Shown: positions 1 to 6,260, counted from the first letter of the stretch. The stretch is 11,155 nt of DNA from DATFLK01 sp035267815 (GCA_035267815.1 DATFLK010000117.1:1-11155); one strand, 5' to 3'. The notes: a model not told the origin generated them from the letters alone. Made by a program: numbers and translations.

Positions 1-1
1 A

Positions 2-640
2 AGCCTTGATCGCCTGCACAGGCTTGGCCTCATCTACCCCTGCTTCTGCACCCGCCGGAAGATCCAGGAGGAGGTCGAACGCATGGGGCTGGCTCCGCAT
101 CCGGGCGAGGAGGGTGCCCCCTATCCCGGCACATGCCGCGATATCGGCACCGCCACACGTCACAGACGCATGCTCGAGGAGCGCTTCGCCTGGCGTCTGG
201 ACATGGGCGCCGCACTGGAGCATCTGGACCGGCCGCTCAGCTGGCAGGACGGCGAAGGACACACCCACCCGGTCCACTTCCATGTGCACGACGACTTCGT
301 AATCGGTCGCAAGGATATCGGCATCAGCTACCATCTGGCGGTCGTCATGGATGACGCGGCCCAGAGCATCACACATGTCATCCGCGGGCAGGACTTGGCG
401 GTGCACACCGGTATTCACCGCCTGTTGCAGACCCTGCTGGGATTGCCGGCACCGGTCTATATCCACCACCCGCTGCTGTGCAACGAAGCGGGCGAACGTC
501 TGGCTAAGCGCCATCATGCGCCGTCGCTGAAAGCACTGCGTGAAGCGGGGGTCGAGTCGGAGAGACTGAAGCGGTATCTGCTGCATGAGTGCCGGGCAAG
601 GTGGGTCCCGGATAAAATACTTGGCAAACACCCCAAATAA
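2..640 (+). CDS. gluQ: Glutamyl-Q tRNA(Asp) synthetase, 5' end outside window
   Basis: The frame is open from base 2 and stops with TAA at 638-640, giving 212 visible residues of a protein usually near 300. GluQ-RS is a truncated paralogue of glutamyl-tRNA synthetase that activates glutamate and attaches it to queuosine at position 34 of tRNA(Asp). The zinc-site pattern of the family is visible: YPCFCTRR (Cys codons at 41 and 47) followed by PYPGTC (Tyr codon at 122, Cys at 134). The core stretch HLAVVMDDAAQSITHVIRG is typical, and the KMSKS-like loop is LAKRHHAPSL (Lys codon at 506). The catalytic HIGH region lies upstream of the window. No anticodon-binding domain follows the catalytic core, which separates it from GltX. 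The family assignment is firm; the start cannot be seen. Confidence 0.93.
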   Translation, partial: SLDRLHRLGLIYPCFCTRRKIQEEVERMGLAPHPGEEGAPYPGTCRDIGTATRHRRMLEERFAWRLDMGAALEHLDRPLSWQDGEGHTHPVHFHVHDDFVIGRKDIGISYHLAVVMDDAAQSITHVIRGQDLAVHTGIHRLLQTLLGLPAPVYIHHPLLCNEAGERLAKRHHAPSLKALREAGVESERLKRYLLHECRARWVPDKILGKHPK

Positions 641-647
641 ACTATCA

Positions 648-691
648 TTTAGGTGTAAATTATTTTTTGTACATATAAAATGGTGTAATTT
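648..691 (+). promoter_or_regulatory. AT-rich spacer with candidate cysM promoter and direct repeats
   Basis: This spacer is far more AT-rich than the flanking genes. A TATAAA at 674-679 could be a -10 element; no good -35 is visible. If it is used, transcription would begin about where the TTG start codon lies (691), giving a leaderless or nearly leaderless message, which fits the lack of a Shine-Dalgarno. The ten-base sequences GGTGTAAATT (652-661) and GGTGTAATTT (682-691) differ at one base and are spaced exactly 30 bases apart. TGTACA (668-673) is a palindrome. An ATG at 680 opens only a two-codon frame (ATG GTG TAA). The regulatory role is inferred. Confidence 0.35.
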
Positions 692-1626
692 TGAATATTC
701 TCGACCTTATCGGCCATACTCCGCAGGTTCAGCTGGAGCGGATCGCCCGCCACCTGCCCGACGACATCCGGATCTACGCCAAACTGGAGCGTTTCAATCC
801 GGGCGGTTCCGTCAAGGACCGGCCGGCGCTGTGGATGATCCGGGACGGCATCGAACGCGGTCTGCTCGGCCCGGGCAAGATGATCCTCGACTCCACATCG
901 GGCAACACCGGCATCGCCCTGGCCATGATCGGTGCGGCGATGGGTTACCCCGTCCGGCTGGTCATGCCGGGCAACGTATCGGACGAACGCAAGCGGATCT
1001 GCCGCGCCTTCGGCGCCGATCTGATCTTCTCGGATCCGCTCGAGGGATCGGACGGCGCGATTATCGAGTGCCGCCGCATCTTTGAGCAGGAGCCGGAGCG
1101 CTATTTCAAGCCGGACCAGTACAACAACCCCGTCAATCCGAAAGCGCACGAGGAATCGACCGGTCCCGAGATCTGGTACGACTCCGAGGGGAGCCTGACC
1201 CATTTCGTCGCCTCGCTCGGCACGACGGGCACTCTCGTGGGCACGGGGCGGTTCCTCAAGCGCATGAACCCGGATATCCGGGTCGTGGCGGCCGAACCTG
1301 ACTCGCCTTTCCACGGCATCGAGGGATTGAAGCATATCGCCTCGAGCATTGTTCCGGGCATCTACGACGATGCCGTACATGACGAGAAGATCGGTATCGA
1401 TACCGAAACGGCCTATACCCACACCCAGCGTCTGGCCCGCGAGGAGGGCATCCTGGCCGGCCAGTCCTGCGGCTGTGCCGCCGCCGCTGCCATCCGAATC
1501 GGCGAACGTCTTGCGGAAGAGGGAACACCGGGGCATATCGTCACCATCTTTCCCGATGGCGGTGAGAAATACCTCTCGACGCCCGTCTTTACGGATGGGT
1601 GCGTCAACAGCGGTGGCGGAATCTAG
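691..1626 (+). CDS. cysM: Cysteine synthase B-like PLP enzyme
   Basis: This 311-residue fold-type II PLP enzyme should make cysteine by beta-replacement on an activated serine (O-acetylserine or O-phosphoserine) with sulfide, thiosulfate or a carrier-bound sulfur. The N-terminus MNILDLIGHTP matches the family. Lys42 in NPGGSVKDRP is the expected PLP Schiff-base lysine. STSGNTG (68-74) binds the substrate carboxylate, and GTTGT (177-181) is the phosphate-binding loop. FPDGGEKYLST (287-297) recalls the C-terminus of mycobacterial CysM. The arginine that follows AAEP in mycobacterial CysM (Arg220, used for O-phosphoserine) is Asp204 here, so the substrate is uncertain. The usual GxSSG/GxSTG loop reads GQSCG (257-261). 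TTG is the only standard start codon available, since an in-frame TAA sits at 676-678, and no Shine-Dalgarno precedes it. It converges on csrA. Confidence 0.88.
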   Translation: MNILDLIGHTPQVQLERIARHLPDDIRIYAKLERFNPGGSVKDRPALWMIRDGIERGLLGPGKMILDSTSGNTGIALAMIGAAMGYPVRLVMPGNVSDERKRICRAFGADLIFSDPLEGSDGAIIECRRIFEQEPERYFKPDQYNNPVNPKAHEESTGPEIWYDSEGSLTHFVASLGTTGTLVGTGRFLKRMNPDIRVVAAEPDSPFHGIEGLKHIASSIVPGIYDDAVHDEKIGIDTETAYTHTQRLAREEGILAGQSCGCAAAAAIRIGERLAEEGTPGHIVTIFPDGGEKYLSTPVFTDGCVNSGGGI

Positions 1627-1679
1627 GAGACCTCTGGGAATTCAATCCGGTATTTTCGAGGGTATCCCCGCGGCCCGAA

Positions 1680-1889
1680 TCAGGAGACGTCGTTCGAATC
1701 GGACGATTCGGAACGGAATGGTTCGGCGGTGCCGTGCAGTTGTTTCTTGGCATCCTCACGGTGTATGGCCACATCTGACGGCGCCTCGATGCCGATGCGA
1801 ACCTGCGCCCCCTTCACCGCCAGAACCTGAATGCGGATATCTCCGCCGATGGTGATCACCTCACCCTTCTTACGCGTTAAAATAAGCAT
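1680..1889 (-). CDS. csrA: Carbon storage regulator CsrA
   Basis: This is a 69-residue CsrA/RsmA, a dimeric RNA-binding protein that represses or activates translation by binding GGA motifs near ribosome-binding sites. The N-terminus MLILTRKKGEVITIGG, the VKGAQVRIGIEAP core and the VAIHRED motif are diagnostic. The RNA-contacting residues Leu4 and Arg44 are conserved. The protein is slightly longer than the 61-residue E. coli form because of a Ser/Asp-rich tail (SESSDSNDVS). A GGAG Shine-Dalgarno lies at 1897-1900. The gene follows lysC by 58 bases, the usual gammaproteobacterial order. The tail coding sequence holds a perfect 6-bp inverted repeat (CGAATC at 1695-1700, GATTCG at 1705-1710). 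Confidence 0.95.
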   Translation of the reverse strand: MLILTRKKGEVITIGGDIRIQVLAVKGAQVRIGIEAPSDVAIHREDAKKQLHGTAEPFRSESSDSNDVS

Positions 1890-1926
1890 GGCTCATCTCC
1901 CCCATCCGCCTGTAGCGGATTCCCCT
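1890..1926 (-). promoter_or_regulatory. csrA leader with hairpin and GGA motifs (candidate autoregulatory site)
   Basis: Directly before the csrA Shine-Dalgarno the transcript can fold ATCCGC (1915-1920) with GCGGAT (1904-1909) around a five-base loop; the stem is a perfect 6 bp. Three GGA motifs occur within about 30 bases: one in GAGGGGAA just 5' of the stem, one in the stem's 3' arm, and one in GGGGGAG overlapping the Shine-Dalgarno. CsrA autoregulation through GGA sites in its own leader is established in E. coli. Its operation here is inferred from the motif arrangement. Confidence 0.45.
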
Positions 1927-1947
1927 CAGTGGCCCTGCACGAAAAAA

Positions 1948-2430
1948 TCAGCCGTCGGCATCCAGATCGAAACCGGAATGCAGGGCCCGCACGGCCAGTT
2001 CCAGGTATTTCTCCTCAATCACGACCGTGATCTTGATCTCGCTGGTGGCGATCATCTGGACATTGACCCCCTCTTTGGACAGGACATCGAACATACGCTT
2101 GGCCACACCGGTATGTGAGCGCATGCCAACCCCGACGATCGAGACCTTGGCGATGGCGCTGTCGCCCACGACATCGCGCGCACCGAGCTTTCCGGCCACT
2201 TCACGCACGATCTCCATGGCGGCGGGGAAATCCCCCTTCGGCACGGTAAAGGTCATGTCCGTGGCGCCCTGCTCGCTGACATTCTGCACGATCACATCCA
2301 CGTTGATGCCGGACTCGGCGATCGATCCGAAGATGCTACTGGCAATGCCGGGACGGTCCGGAATCCCCATGATCGTGATTTTGGCCTCATCGCGATTGTA
2401 GGCCACGCCACTAATTGCTGCTCGTTCCAT
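1948..2430 (-). other. lysC: Candidate internal start for aspartokinase beta subunit
   Basis: An in-frame ATG at residue 246 of LysC starts MERAAISGVAYNRDEAKITI, just before the first ACT domain. It is the same place where beta subunits of Bacillus and Corynebacterium aspartokinases begin. Upstream the message reads GAGGTGGAGGAT before the ATG: GAGGTG (2437-2442) is well spaced at 6 bases, and GGAGG (2433-2437) is closer. The product would be a 160-residue ACT-domain protein that pairs with the full-length alpha chain. The start is inferred by analogy plus the internal ribosome-binding site. Confidence 0.5.
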
Positions 2431-3165
2431 ATCCTCCACCTCTTCCATCACCAGGGTTCCGGGCACATCCTCGAAGCTCGAACGCAGATGAATCGGCATA
2501 TTGTATCGCATGGCCAGCTCCACGCTGCGGGTCTGCAACACCTTGGCACCGAGACTGGCCAGTTCCAGCATCTCCTCGTAACTGATCCGCTCGATCTTGC
2601 GCGCGCTGGAGACGATGCGCGGGTCGGTCGTATAGACACCATCCACATCGGTGTAGATGTCGCACTGATCAGCCTCTAGGGCGATAGCCAGTGCCACCGC
2701 CGAGGTATCCGAACCACCACGCCCGAGAGTGGTGATATTGCCATGCTCGTCCACCCCCTGGAAACCGGTCAGGATCGGCACTTCACCCTTCTTCAGATGC
2801 TGCATCAGACGTGTCCCCTCGATATGCCGGATACGGGCGCGCGAGTGCTGGCTATCGGTATGGAAACCGGCCTGCATGCCGGTATAGGAGTAGGCCGGCA
2901 CACCTCGCTGTTTCAGTTCGATCGCCAGCAGGGCGGCACTGACCTGTTCGCCCGTTGCCACCAGCGCATCCAGCTCTCTGGGTTCCGGCTGGTCGCTCAG
3001 CTCATTGGCCATGCCGATCAGCCGGTTGGTCTCGCCGCTCATAGCCGACACCACCGCTGCCGTCTCAATCTTGTCACGCCAGCTTCGTTCCACCAGATCG
3101 GCCGTTTTCCGGATACGCTCCAGAGTGCCGACCGAGGTGCCGCCGAACTTCTGCACCACCCGCAT
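1948..3165 (-). CDS. lysC: Aspartate kinase
   Basis: This 405-residue monofunctional aspartokinase phosphorylates aspartate, the first step toward lysine, threonine, methionine and diaminopimelate. The kinase domain covers about 1-240: KFGGTSVG (6-13), GFQG (134-137), GRGGSDTSA (149-157), YTDVDGVYTTDPR (171-183) and SYEEMLELASLGAKVL (195-210). Two ACT domains follow (about 262-330 and 341-400) and should carry feedback control by lysine and/or threonine. The length and the absence of a homoserine dehydrogenase domain fit the alpha2beta2 type (Pseudomonas, Bacillus, Corynebacterium LysC). The ATG is preceded by a perfect AGGAGG (3173-3178). The exbD stop TAG touches the start codon (TAGATG), so the two are almost certainly co-transcribed and probably translationally coupled. 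Confidence 0.95.
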   Translation of the reverse strand: MRVVQKFGGTSVGTLERIRKTADLVERSWRDKIETAAVVSAMSGETNRLIGMANELSDQPEPRELDALVATGEQVSAALLAIELKQRGVPAYSYTGMQAGFHTDSQHSRARIRHIEGTRLMQHLKKGEVPILTGFQGVDEHGNITTLGRGGSDTSAVALAIALEADQCDIYTDVDGVYTTDPRIVSSARKIERISYEEMLELASLGAKVLQTRSVELAMRYNMPIHLRSSFEDVPGTLVMEEVEDMERAAISGVAYNRDEAKITIMGIPDRPGIASSIFGSIAESGINVDVIVQNVSEQGATDMTFTVPKGDFPAAMEIVREVAGKLGARDVVGDSAIAKVSIVGVGMRSHTGVAKRMFDVLSKEGVNVQMIATSEIKITVVIEEKYLELAVRALHSGFDLDADG

Positions 3166-3579
3166 CTAATTCCCTCCTGACTCGTGTACCGTGGCGATCG
3201 CCACCTTACCCATACCCAGCTGCCGCAACACATCGAGCACGAACACCACCCTGCCGTGCTGTGTCCGCGCATCAGCGCGCAACACCACGCGCATGTTGGG
3301 ATTTCCCTTGGTCACATTGAGTACCCGCTTGCGAAGATCATCATCCCCCACCGGCTGATCCTGCACATACAGCTTGCCCGCGGCATTGATGCTGACCACC
3401 ACCTCCTTAGCATCGCTGACCTGCTCCTGTGTTTTCGCTGTCGGCAGCTGCAACTTGAGACTGGTCGACACCTTGAAGCTGGTGGAAACCATGAAAAAGA
3501 TCAGCATGAGAAACACCACGTCCACCAGTGGCGTGATGTCCACCATGTAATCGGTACGTTTGCGCTGGCGAAGCCGCAT
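3166..3579 (-). CDS. exbD: ExbD/TolR-family biopolymer transport protein
   Basis: This 137-residue protein is a single-span inner-membrane partner of an ExbB/TolQ proton channel; together they use proton-motive force to energise TonB-type or Tol-type envelope machinery. A short basic cytoplasmic N-terminus (RLRQRKR) precedes one hydrophobic segment (about 15-34) containing ITPLVDVVFLMLIFFM. Asp20 is the conserved protonatable residue. The remaining roughly 100 residues form the periplasmic domain. The ATG overlaps the exbB stop as TGATG. No tonB or Tol genes lie in the window, so ExbD and TolR cannot be told apart by context; sequence style favours ExbD. Confidence 0.92.
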   Translation of the reverse strand: MRLRQRKRTDYMVDITPLVDVVFLMLIFFMVSTSFKVSTSLKLQLPTAKTQEQVSDAKEVVVSINAAGKLYVQDQPVGDDDLRKRVLNVTKGNPNMRVVLRADARTQHGRVVFVLDVLRQLGMGKVAIATVHESGGN

Positions 3580-4211
3580 CAGCGCTCGCCTTTGAGCAGC
3601 TCGACGAAACGCAGGGCGTGTTGTTCGATTTCGATCACGAAGCGATCCACGCGCGCCCCAAGGATACGGTAAGCCACCAGCGACGGGATAGCCACCGTCA
3701 GGCCGGCCGCCGTCGTATTCAGCGCCTTGGAGATGCCACCCGCCAGGATATCCGCCTTGCCCACACCCTGAACGGAGATCACGTGGAACACCTCGATCAT
3801 GCCGATCACCGTCCCTAGAAGTCCCAACAACGGTGCAATGGCGGCGATCACGCCGAGCACGCCGATAAACCTCTCTAGGTGGGCCACCTCTTGTCGGCCG
3901 ACCTCCTCAAGCGCCTCCTTCAGCACCGGGCGCGACATACCACGATTCTGCAGGGCCACCCAGAGAATCCGGCTCATAGCCGTGTTGTTCTCGCTGCACA
4001 CCTTCATGGCCTCTTCGACCTTGCCGGCCTTCACCGCCTGCTCCACGGTGTCGATATTCTTCACAGGAAGTACCACGGAACGGCGCAGACTCCAGCCACG
4101 TTCGAAGATAATCGCCAGTGCTAGGATGGAACATCCCAGCAGCACAAACATGACCACACCGCCCTGCATGATAAACTGGTACACAAACCCCTCCATGGAA
4201 CCAAAACTCAC
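3579..4211 (-). CDS. exbB: ExbB/TolQ-family proton channel protein
   Basis: This 210-residue MotA/TolQ/ExbB family protein has three likely membrane spans, about 16-37, 117-139 and 162-186. The large cytoplasmic loop lies between spans 1 and 2, as in ExbB. Signature stretches are APLLGLLGTVIGMIEVF (126-142) and ISKALNTTAAGLTVAIPSL (160-178). Thr134 and Thr167 correspond to the channel-lining threonines of ExbB. The chosen start is GTG (4209-4211); an ATG five codons downstream (4196) is possible, but nothing resembling a Shine-Dalgarno precedes it. A perfect hairpin sits directly before the GTG, with a GGAAG in it as the only candidate ribosome-binding site. It is the first gene of the run exbB-exbD-lysC-csrA. 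Confidence 0.92.
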   Translation of the reverse strand: MSFGSMEGFVYQFIMQGGVVMFVLLGCSILALAIIFERGWSLRRSVVLPVKNIDTVEQAVKAGKVEEAMKVCSENNTAMSRILWVALQNRGMSRPVLKEALEEVGRQEVAHLERFIGVLGVIAAIAPLLGLLGTVIGMIEVFHVISVQGVGKADILAGGISKALNTTAAGLTVAIPSLVAYRILGARVDRFVIEIEQHALRFVELLKGER

Positions 4212-4228
4212 GAACCGGCTTCCGGTTC
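4212..4228 (-). promoter_or_regulatory. Perfect hairpin directly before exbB start
   Basis: GAACCGG (4212-4218) and CCGGTTC (4222-4228) form a perfect 7-bp stem with a three-base loop, ending one base short of the GTG codon. In the transcript the only Shine-Dalgarno-like sequence (GGAAG) is partly inside the stem and loop, so folding could limit initiation. It may instead be an operator for a DNA-binding dimer. Its function is inferred. Confidence 0.45.
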
Positions 4229-4247
4229 AATACCAATCAAGCCGCCG

Positions 4248-4277
4248 AGTATAGAAGATAGATGGCCGAAAAGTCAT
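4248..4277 (-). promoter_or_regulatory. Candidate sigma70 promoter for exbB operon
   Basis: On the minus strand a TATACT (4248-4253; 5 of 6 to TATAAT) follows ATGACT (4272-4277; 4 of 6 to TTGACA) with an 18-base spacer. Transcription would begin near 4241, about 30 bases before the exbB GTG. An eight-base palindrome CTCCGGAG (4278-4285) touches the -35 element. Confidence 0.45.
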
Positions 4278-4508
4278 CTCCGGAGGCGTTGATACCATTG
4301 CCATGCCAATATGTCGCCAGGCCTCCATCCCCTGCCTGTACTGATGGACAGGCCAATGACCCTGACTTCAGGGAAAAGCAGGGTCGCGACCACAGCATCG
4401 TAGGCCATATTCCAGATCCTCGTATCCCAGATCTCTCAGTGAAGCGCCCCCATCATCCAACCTTAGCCGGCATCAACAGGAAACGTGGCGAAACATGACG
4501 GAGTGGAG
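4278..4508. other. Intergenic stretch with nested inverted repeats, no gene seen
   Basis: The spacer between the ribD stop and exbB holds no convincing gene, tRNA or FMN riboswitch. It carries several perfect inverted repeats: GCCTGT (4334-4339) with ACAGGC (4348-4353), CCCTGA (4360-4365) with TCAGGG (4368-4373), and GACCCTG (4358-4364) with CAGGGTC (4379-4385). The last two share bases and cannot form together. There is also a seven-base direct repeat CCAGATC at 4412 and 4427. No T-tract suited to a ribD intrinsic terminator was seen. It could be a structured 3' UTR of ribD, a small RNA, or regulator sites. Confidence 0.4.
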
Positions 4509-5600
4509 CTACTGCGCGGGGTACCGAATTCGCCCGCGAATCAACTGATCCTGGCCCAACCGACGGCGCTCGATATCGTCCAGGCGCAACGCATCACTGA
4601 CATGCGCTACACCCTTGCCATGCCACAACCCGACAGCCTCTTCTCCACCGATGATCAGCGGCGCCTGATAGAGCACCAGTTCATCGGCTAGGCGCGCCTC
4701 GAAAAAGGCAGCGTGCAAACGGCCGCCTCCTTCCAGCAGCAGAGCAAGGCGCCCCTCTTTTCCTAGATGCTGCAGCACGACATTCAGGCTCTCCGCCGGC
4801 ACCACCTCCGCCCCGGCTGCACGCCAGGCATCAGCCTGTCCGTTGAAGTTCCGCACATAGAGCCGGGCGGGCGCCTGCCCGTCGAGCAGCCGATAGTCAG
4901 GCCTGAAGACGGGCATGTCGTCGCACACCACCGCACGCAGAGGCACTTCGCCGCGCCGATGCGCGTCACGCACCGTCAGCGAGGGATTGTCCTGAGCCAG
5001 CGTGCCCGCCCCGACTAGAATGGCATCGCTGGCCGCCCGCAACCGGTGCGCATGACGACGCGACCCCTCCCCGCTGATCCACTGCGAATGCTGGCGCCGG
5101 GTCGCCAGCTTGCCGTCCAACGAAATCGCCGCCTTAGCGACCACGTAGGGACGCCCCGTCCGGACGAAATGAAAAAAAGGGCGGTTCAACTCATCGGCGA
5201 CATCGCGGAGCATGCCACCGCAAACTTCGATACCGGCTTCGCGCAACAGGGCGGCACCGCCGGACATCTGGGGATTAGGGTCGTCGGAGGCAAAGACCAC
5301 CCGCCTCACCCCGGAGCGCATCACGATATCGGTACAGGGCGGCGTACGACCATGGCCGGAACAGGGCTCCAGCGTAACATAGAGGGTGGCGCCGCGTGCG
5401 GCACTCCCTGCCTGTCGGAGTGCGGCAAACTCGGCATGCGCCTCGCCCGCTCGCCTGTGCCACCCCTCGGCGATAATCGTCCCATCCGAAACCACGACCG
5501 CGCCCACGCGTGGATTGGGATGGGTCGTGCCGACACCGCGCCGGGCCAGCGCGAGCGCCCGGCGCATGAAGCGGATATCGGATTGCGATGGCGATACCAT
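4509..5600 (-). CDS. ribD: Bifunctional riboflavin biosynthesis deaminase/reductase RibD
   Basis: RibD deaminates the pyrimidine made from GTP by cyclohydrolase II, then reduces its ribosyl side chain with NADPH. The N-terminal deaminase domain shows HPNPRVGAVVV (27-37), the catalytic HAE (55-57) and the zinc ligands Cys80 and Cys89 in LEPCSGHGRTPPC. The C-terminal reductase begins about 149 (GRPYVVAKAAISLDGKLA), with ILVGAGTLAQDNPSLTVR (194-211) and a glycine-rich LLLEGGGRLH further on. From the ATG at 5600 the protein is 363 residues, close to E. coli RibD (367). An upstream GTG (5663) would add 21 residues unlike the family and is not preferred. Neither start has a strong Shine-Dalgarno. 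It is divergent from yajQ, with no other rib gene nearby. Confidence 0.93.
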   Translation of the reverse strand: MVSPSQSDIRFMRRALALARRGVGTTHPNPRVGAVVVSDGTIIAEGWHRRAGEAHAEFAALRQAGSAARGATLYVTLEPCSGHGRTPPCTDIVMRSGVRRVVFASDDPNPQMSGGAALLREAGIEVCGGMLRDVADELNRPFFHFVRTGRPYVVAKAAISLDGKLATRRQHSQWISGEGSRRHAHRLRAASDAILVGAGTLAQDNPSLTVRDAHRRGEVPLRAVVCDDMPVFRPDYRLLDGQAPARLYVRNFNGQADAWRAAGAEVVPAESLNVVLQHLGKEGRLALLLEGGGRLHAAFFEARLADELVLYQAPLIIGGEEAVGLWHGKGVAHVSDALRLDDIERRRLGQDQLIRGRIRYPAQ

Positions 5601-5665
5601 GACGGCAAGATGGCAAGCTGCCCGGGGATATGCAAGCAGAAGCGGAAGCCCGGCACACCGCACAT

Positions 5666-5706
5666 TTGCCCGCCGCGACGCGACGCTGCATGATAGTGGC
5701 GTATCA
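5666..5706 (+). promoter_or_regulatory. Candidate yajQ promoter and small dyad
   Basis: TTGCCC (5666-5671) and CATGAT (5689-5694) are spaced 17 bases apart and each match 4 of 6 consensus bases. A dyad TGATA-N6-TATCA (5691-5706) overlaps the -10. The opposite strand offers TATCAT (5690-5695) as a possible -10 for ribD, so the two divergent genes may share this control point. Support is sequence resemblance only. Confidence 0.3.
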
Positions 5707-5732
5707 CCGTGAGATCAGGAGGATTTCCCGCC

Positions 5733-6218
5733 ATGCCGAGCTTTGACATTGTCTGCGAAACCGACATGCAGGAGGTCTCCAATGCGGTCCAGCAGACCCG
5801 GAAGGAGATCGACACCCGCTACGATTTCAAGCACAGCCAGTCGAGCATCGAACTGGAGGGCGACGCCATTGTCGTGGTTGGCGACGACGATAACAGACTA
5901 AACACCGTGGTCGAAATCCTGCGCGGCAGGCTGGTGCGCCGAAAACTGGAACCGAACTGCCTTGATTACGGCGACATTGAGGGTGCCAGCGGCGGCACCC
6001 GGCGCCAACGCATCGGCATCAAGCAGGGGGTGGACAAAGATCTGGCCAAAAAGATCGTCAAGGCGATCAAGGGCGGCAAGCTCAAGGTACAGGCGGCGAT
6101 TCAGGGGGATCAGGTACGCGTGACGGGGAAAAGTCGGGATGCGCTGCAGGAGACCATCTCCCTGGTCAAGGGCATGGATACCGATCGGCCGTTGCACTTC
6201 AGCAACTTCCGCGACTAA
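5733..6218 (+). CDS. yajQ: YajQ-family nucleotide-binding protein
   Basis: This 161-residue protein belongs to the YajQ (UPF0234) family, cytoplasmic proteins with two ferredoxin-like halves; some members bind cyclic di-GMP and act as transcription cofactors. The N-terminus MPSFDIVCETDMQEV, the stretch ISRYDFK-like TRYDFKHSQSSIEL, and the central IKQGVDKDLAKKIVKAIK are typical. The end (VKGMDTDRPLHFSNFRD) closely matches the family's C-terminus. The chosen ATG has an AGGAGG at 5717-5722 with a 10-base gap; an upstream in-frame GTG at 5709 lacks one. The cytochrome lipoprotein starts 42 bases downstream on the same strand and may be co-transcribed. The biological ligand in this organism is unknown. 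Confidence 0.93.
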   Translation: MPSFDIVCETDMQEVSNAVQQTRKEIDTRYDFKHSQSSIELEGDAIVVVGDDDNRLNTVVEILRGRLVRRKLEPNCLDYGDIEGASGGTRRQRIGIKQGVDKDLAKKIVKAIKGGKLKVQAAIQGDQVRVTGKSRDALQETISLVKGMDTDRPLHFSNFRD

Positions 6219-6260
6219 TATCTGAAGAGATGAGATTCGATCCCTCCGGAGGTAAAGAAG

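Noticed and set aside
649..1536. Long open frame on the minus strand across the cysteine synthase gene
   Set aside because: It is an antisense shadow of a gene with clear PLP-enzyme motifs; its translation resembles no family I know.
1655..1679. Imperfect hairpin between the convergent cysM and csrA stops (TTCG paired with CGAA plus a few G-C pairs)
   Set aside because: The stem is short and bulged with no T-run on either strand, too weak to call a terminator.
1691..1710. T-loop-like sequence GTTCGAATC near the 3' end of csrA, where a tRNA-Ser often follows csrA in gammaproteobacteria
   Set aside because: The flanking bases do not form a T stem or acceptor stem, it is on the strand opposite to csrA, and the bases code the CsrA C-terminus.
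4262..4498. Open frame of 78 codons on the plus strand in the ribD-exbB spacer
   Set aside because: No ribosome-binding site and no recognisable composition; it covers the candidate exbB promoter and the inverted repeats.
4212..4508. FMN riboswitch in the spacer next to ribD
   Set aside because: The conserved RFN sequence blocks are not visible, and the spacer lies after ribD, not before it.
5601..5663. Upstream GTG start for ribD adding 21 residues
   Set aside because: The extra residues do not resemble RibD and the length from the ATG at 5600 fits the family.
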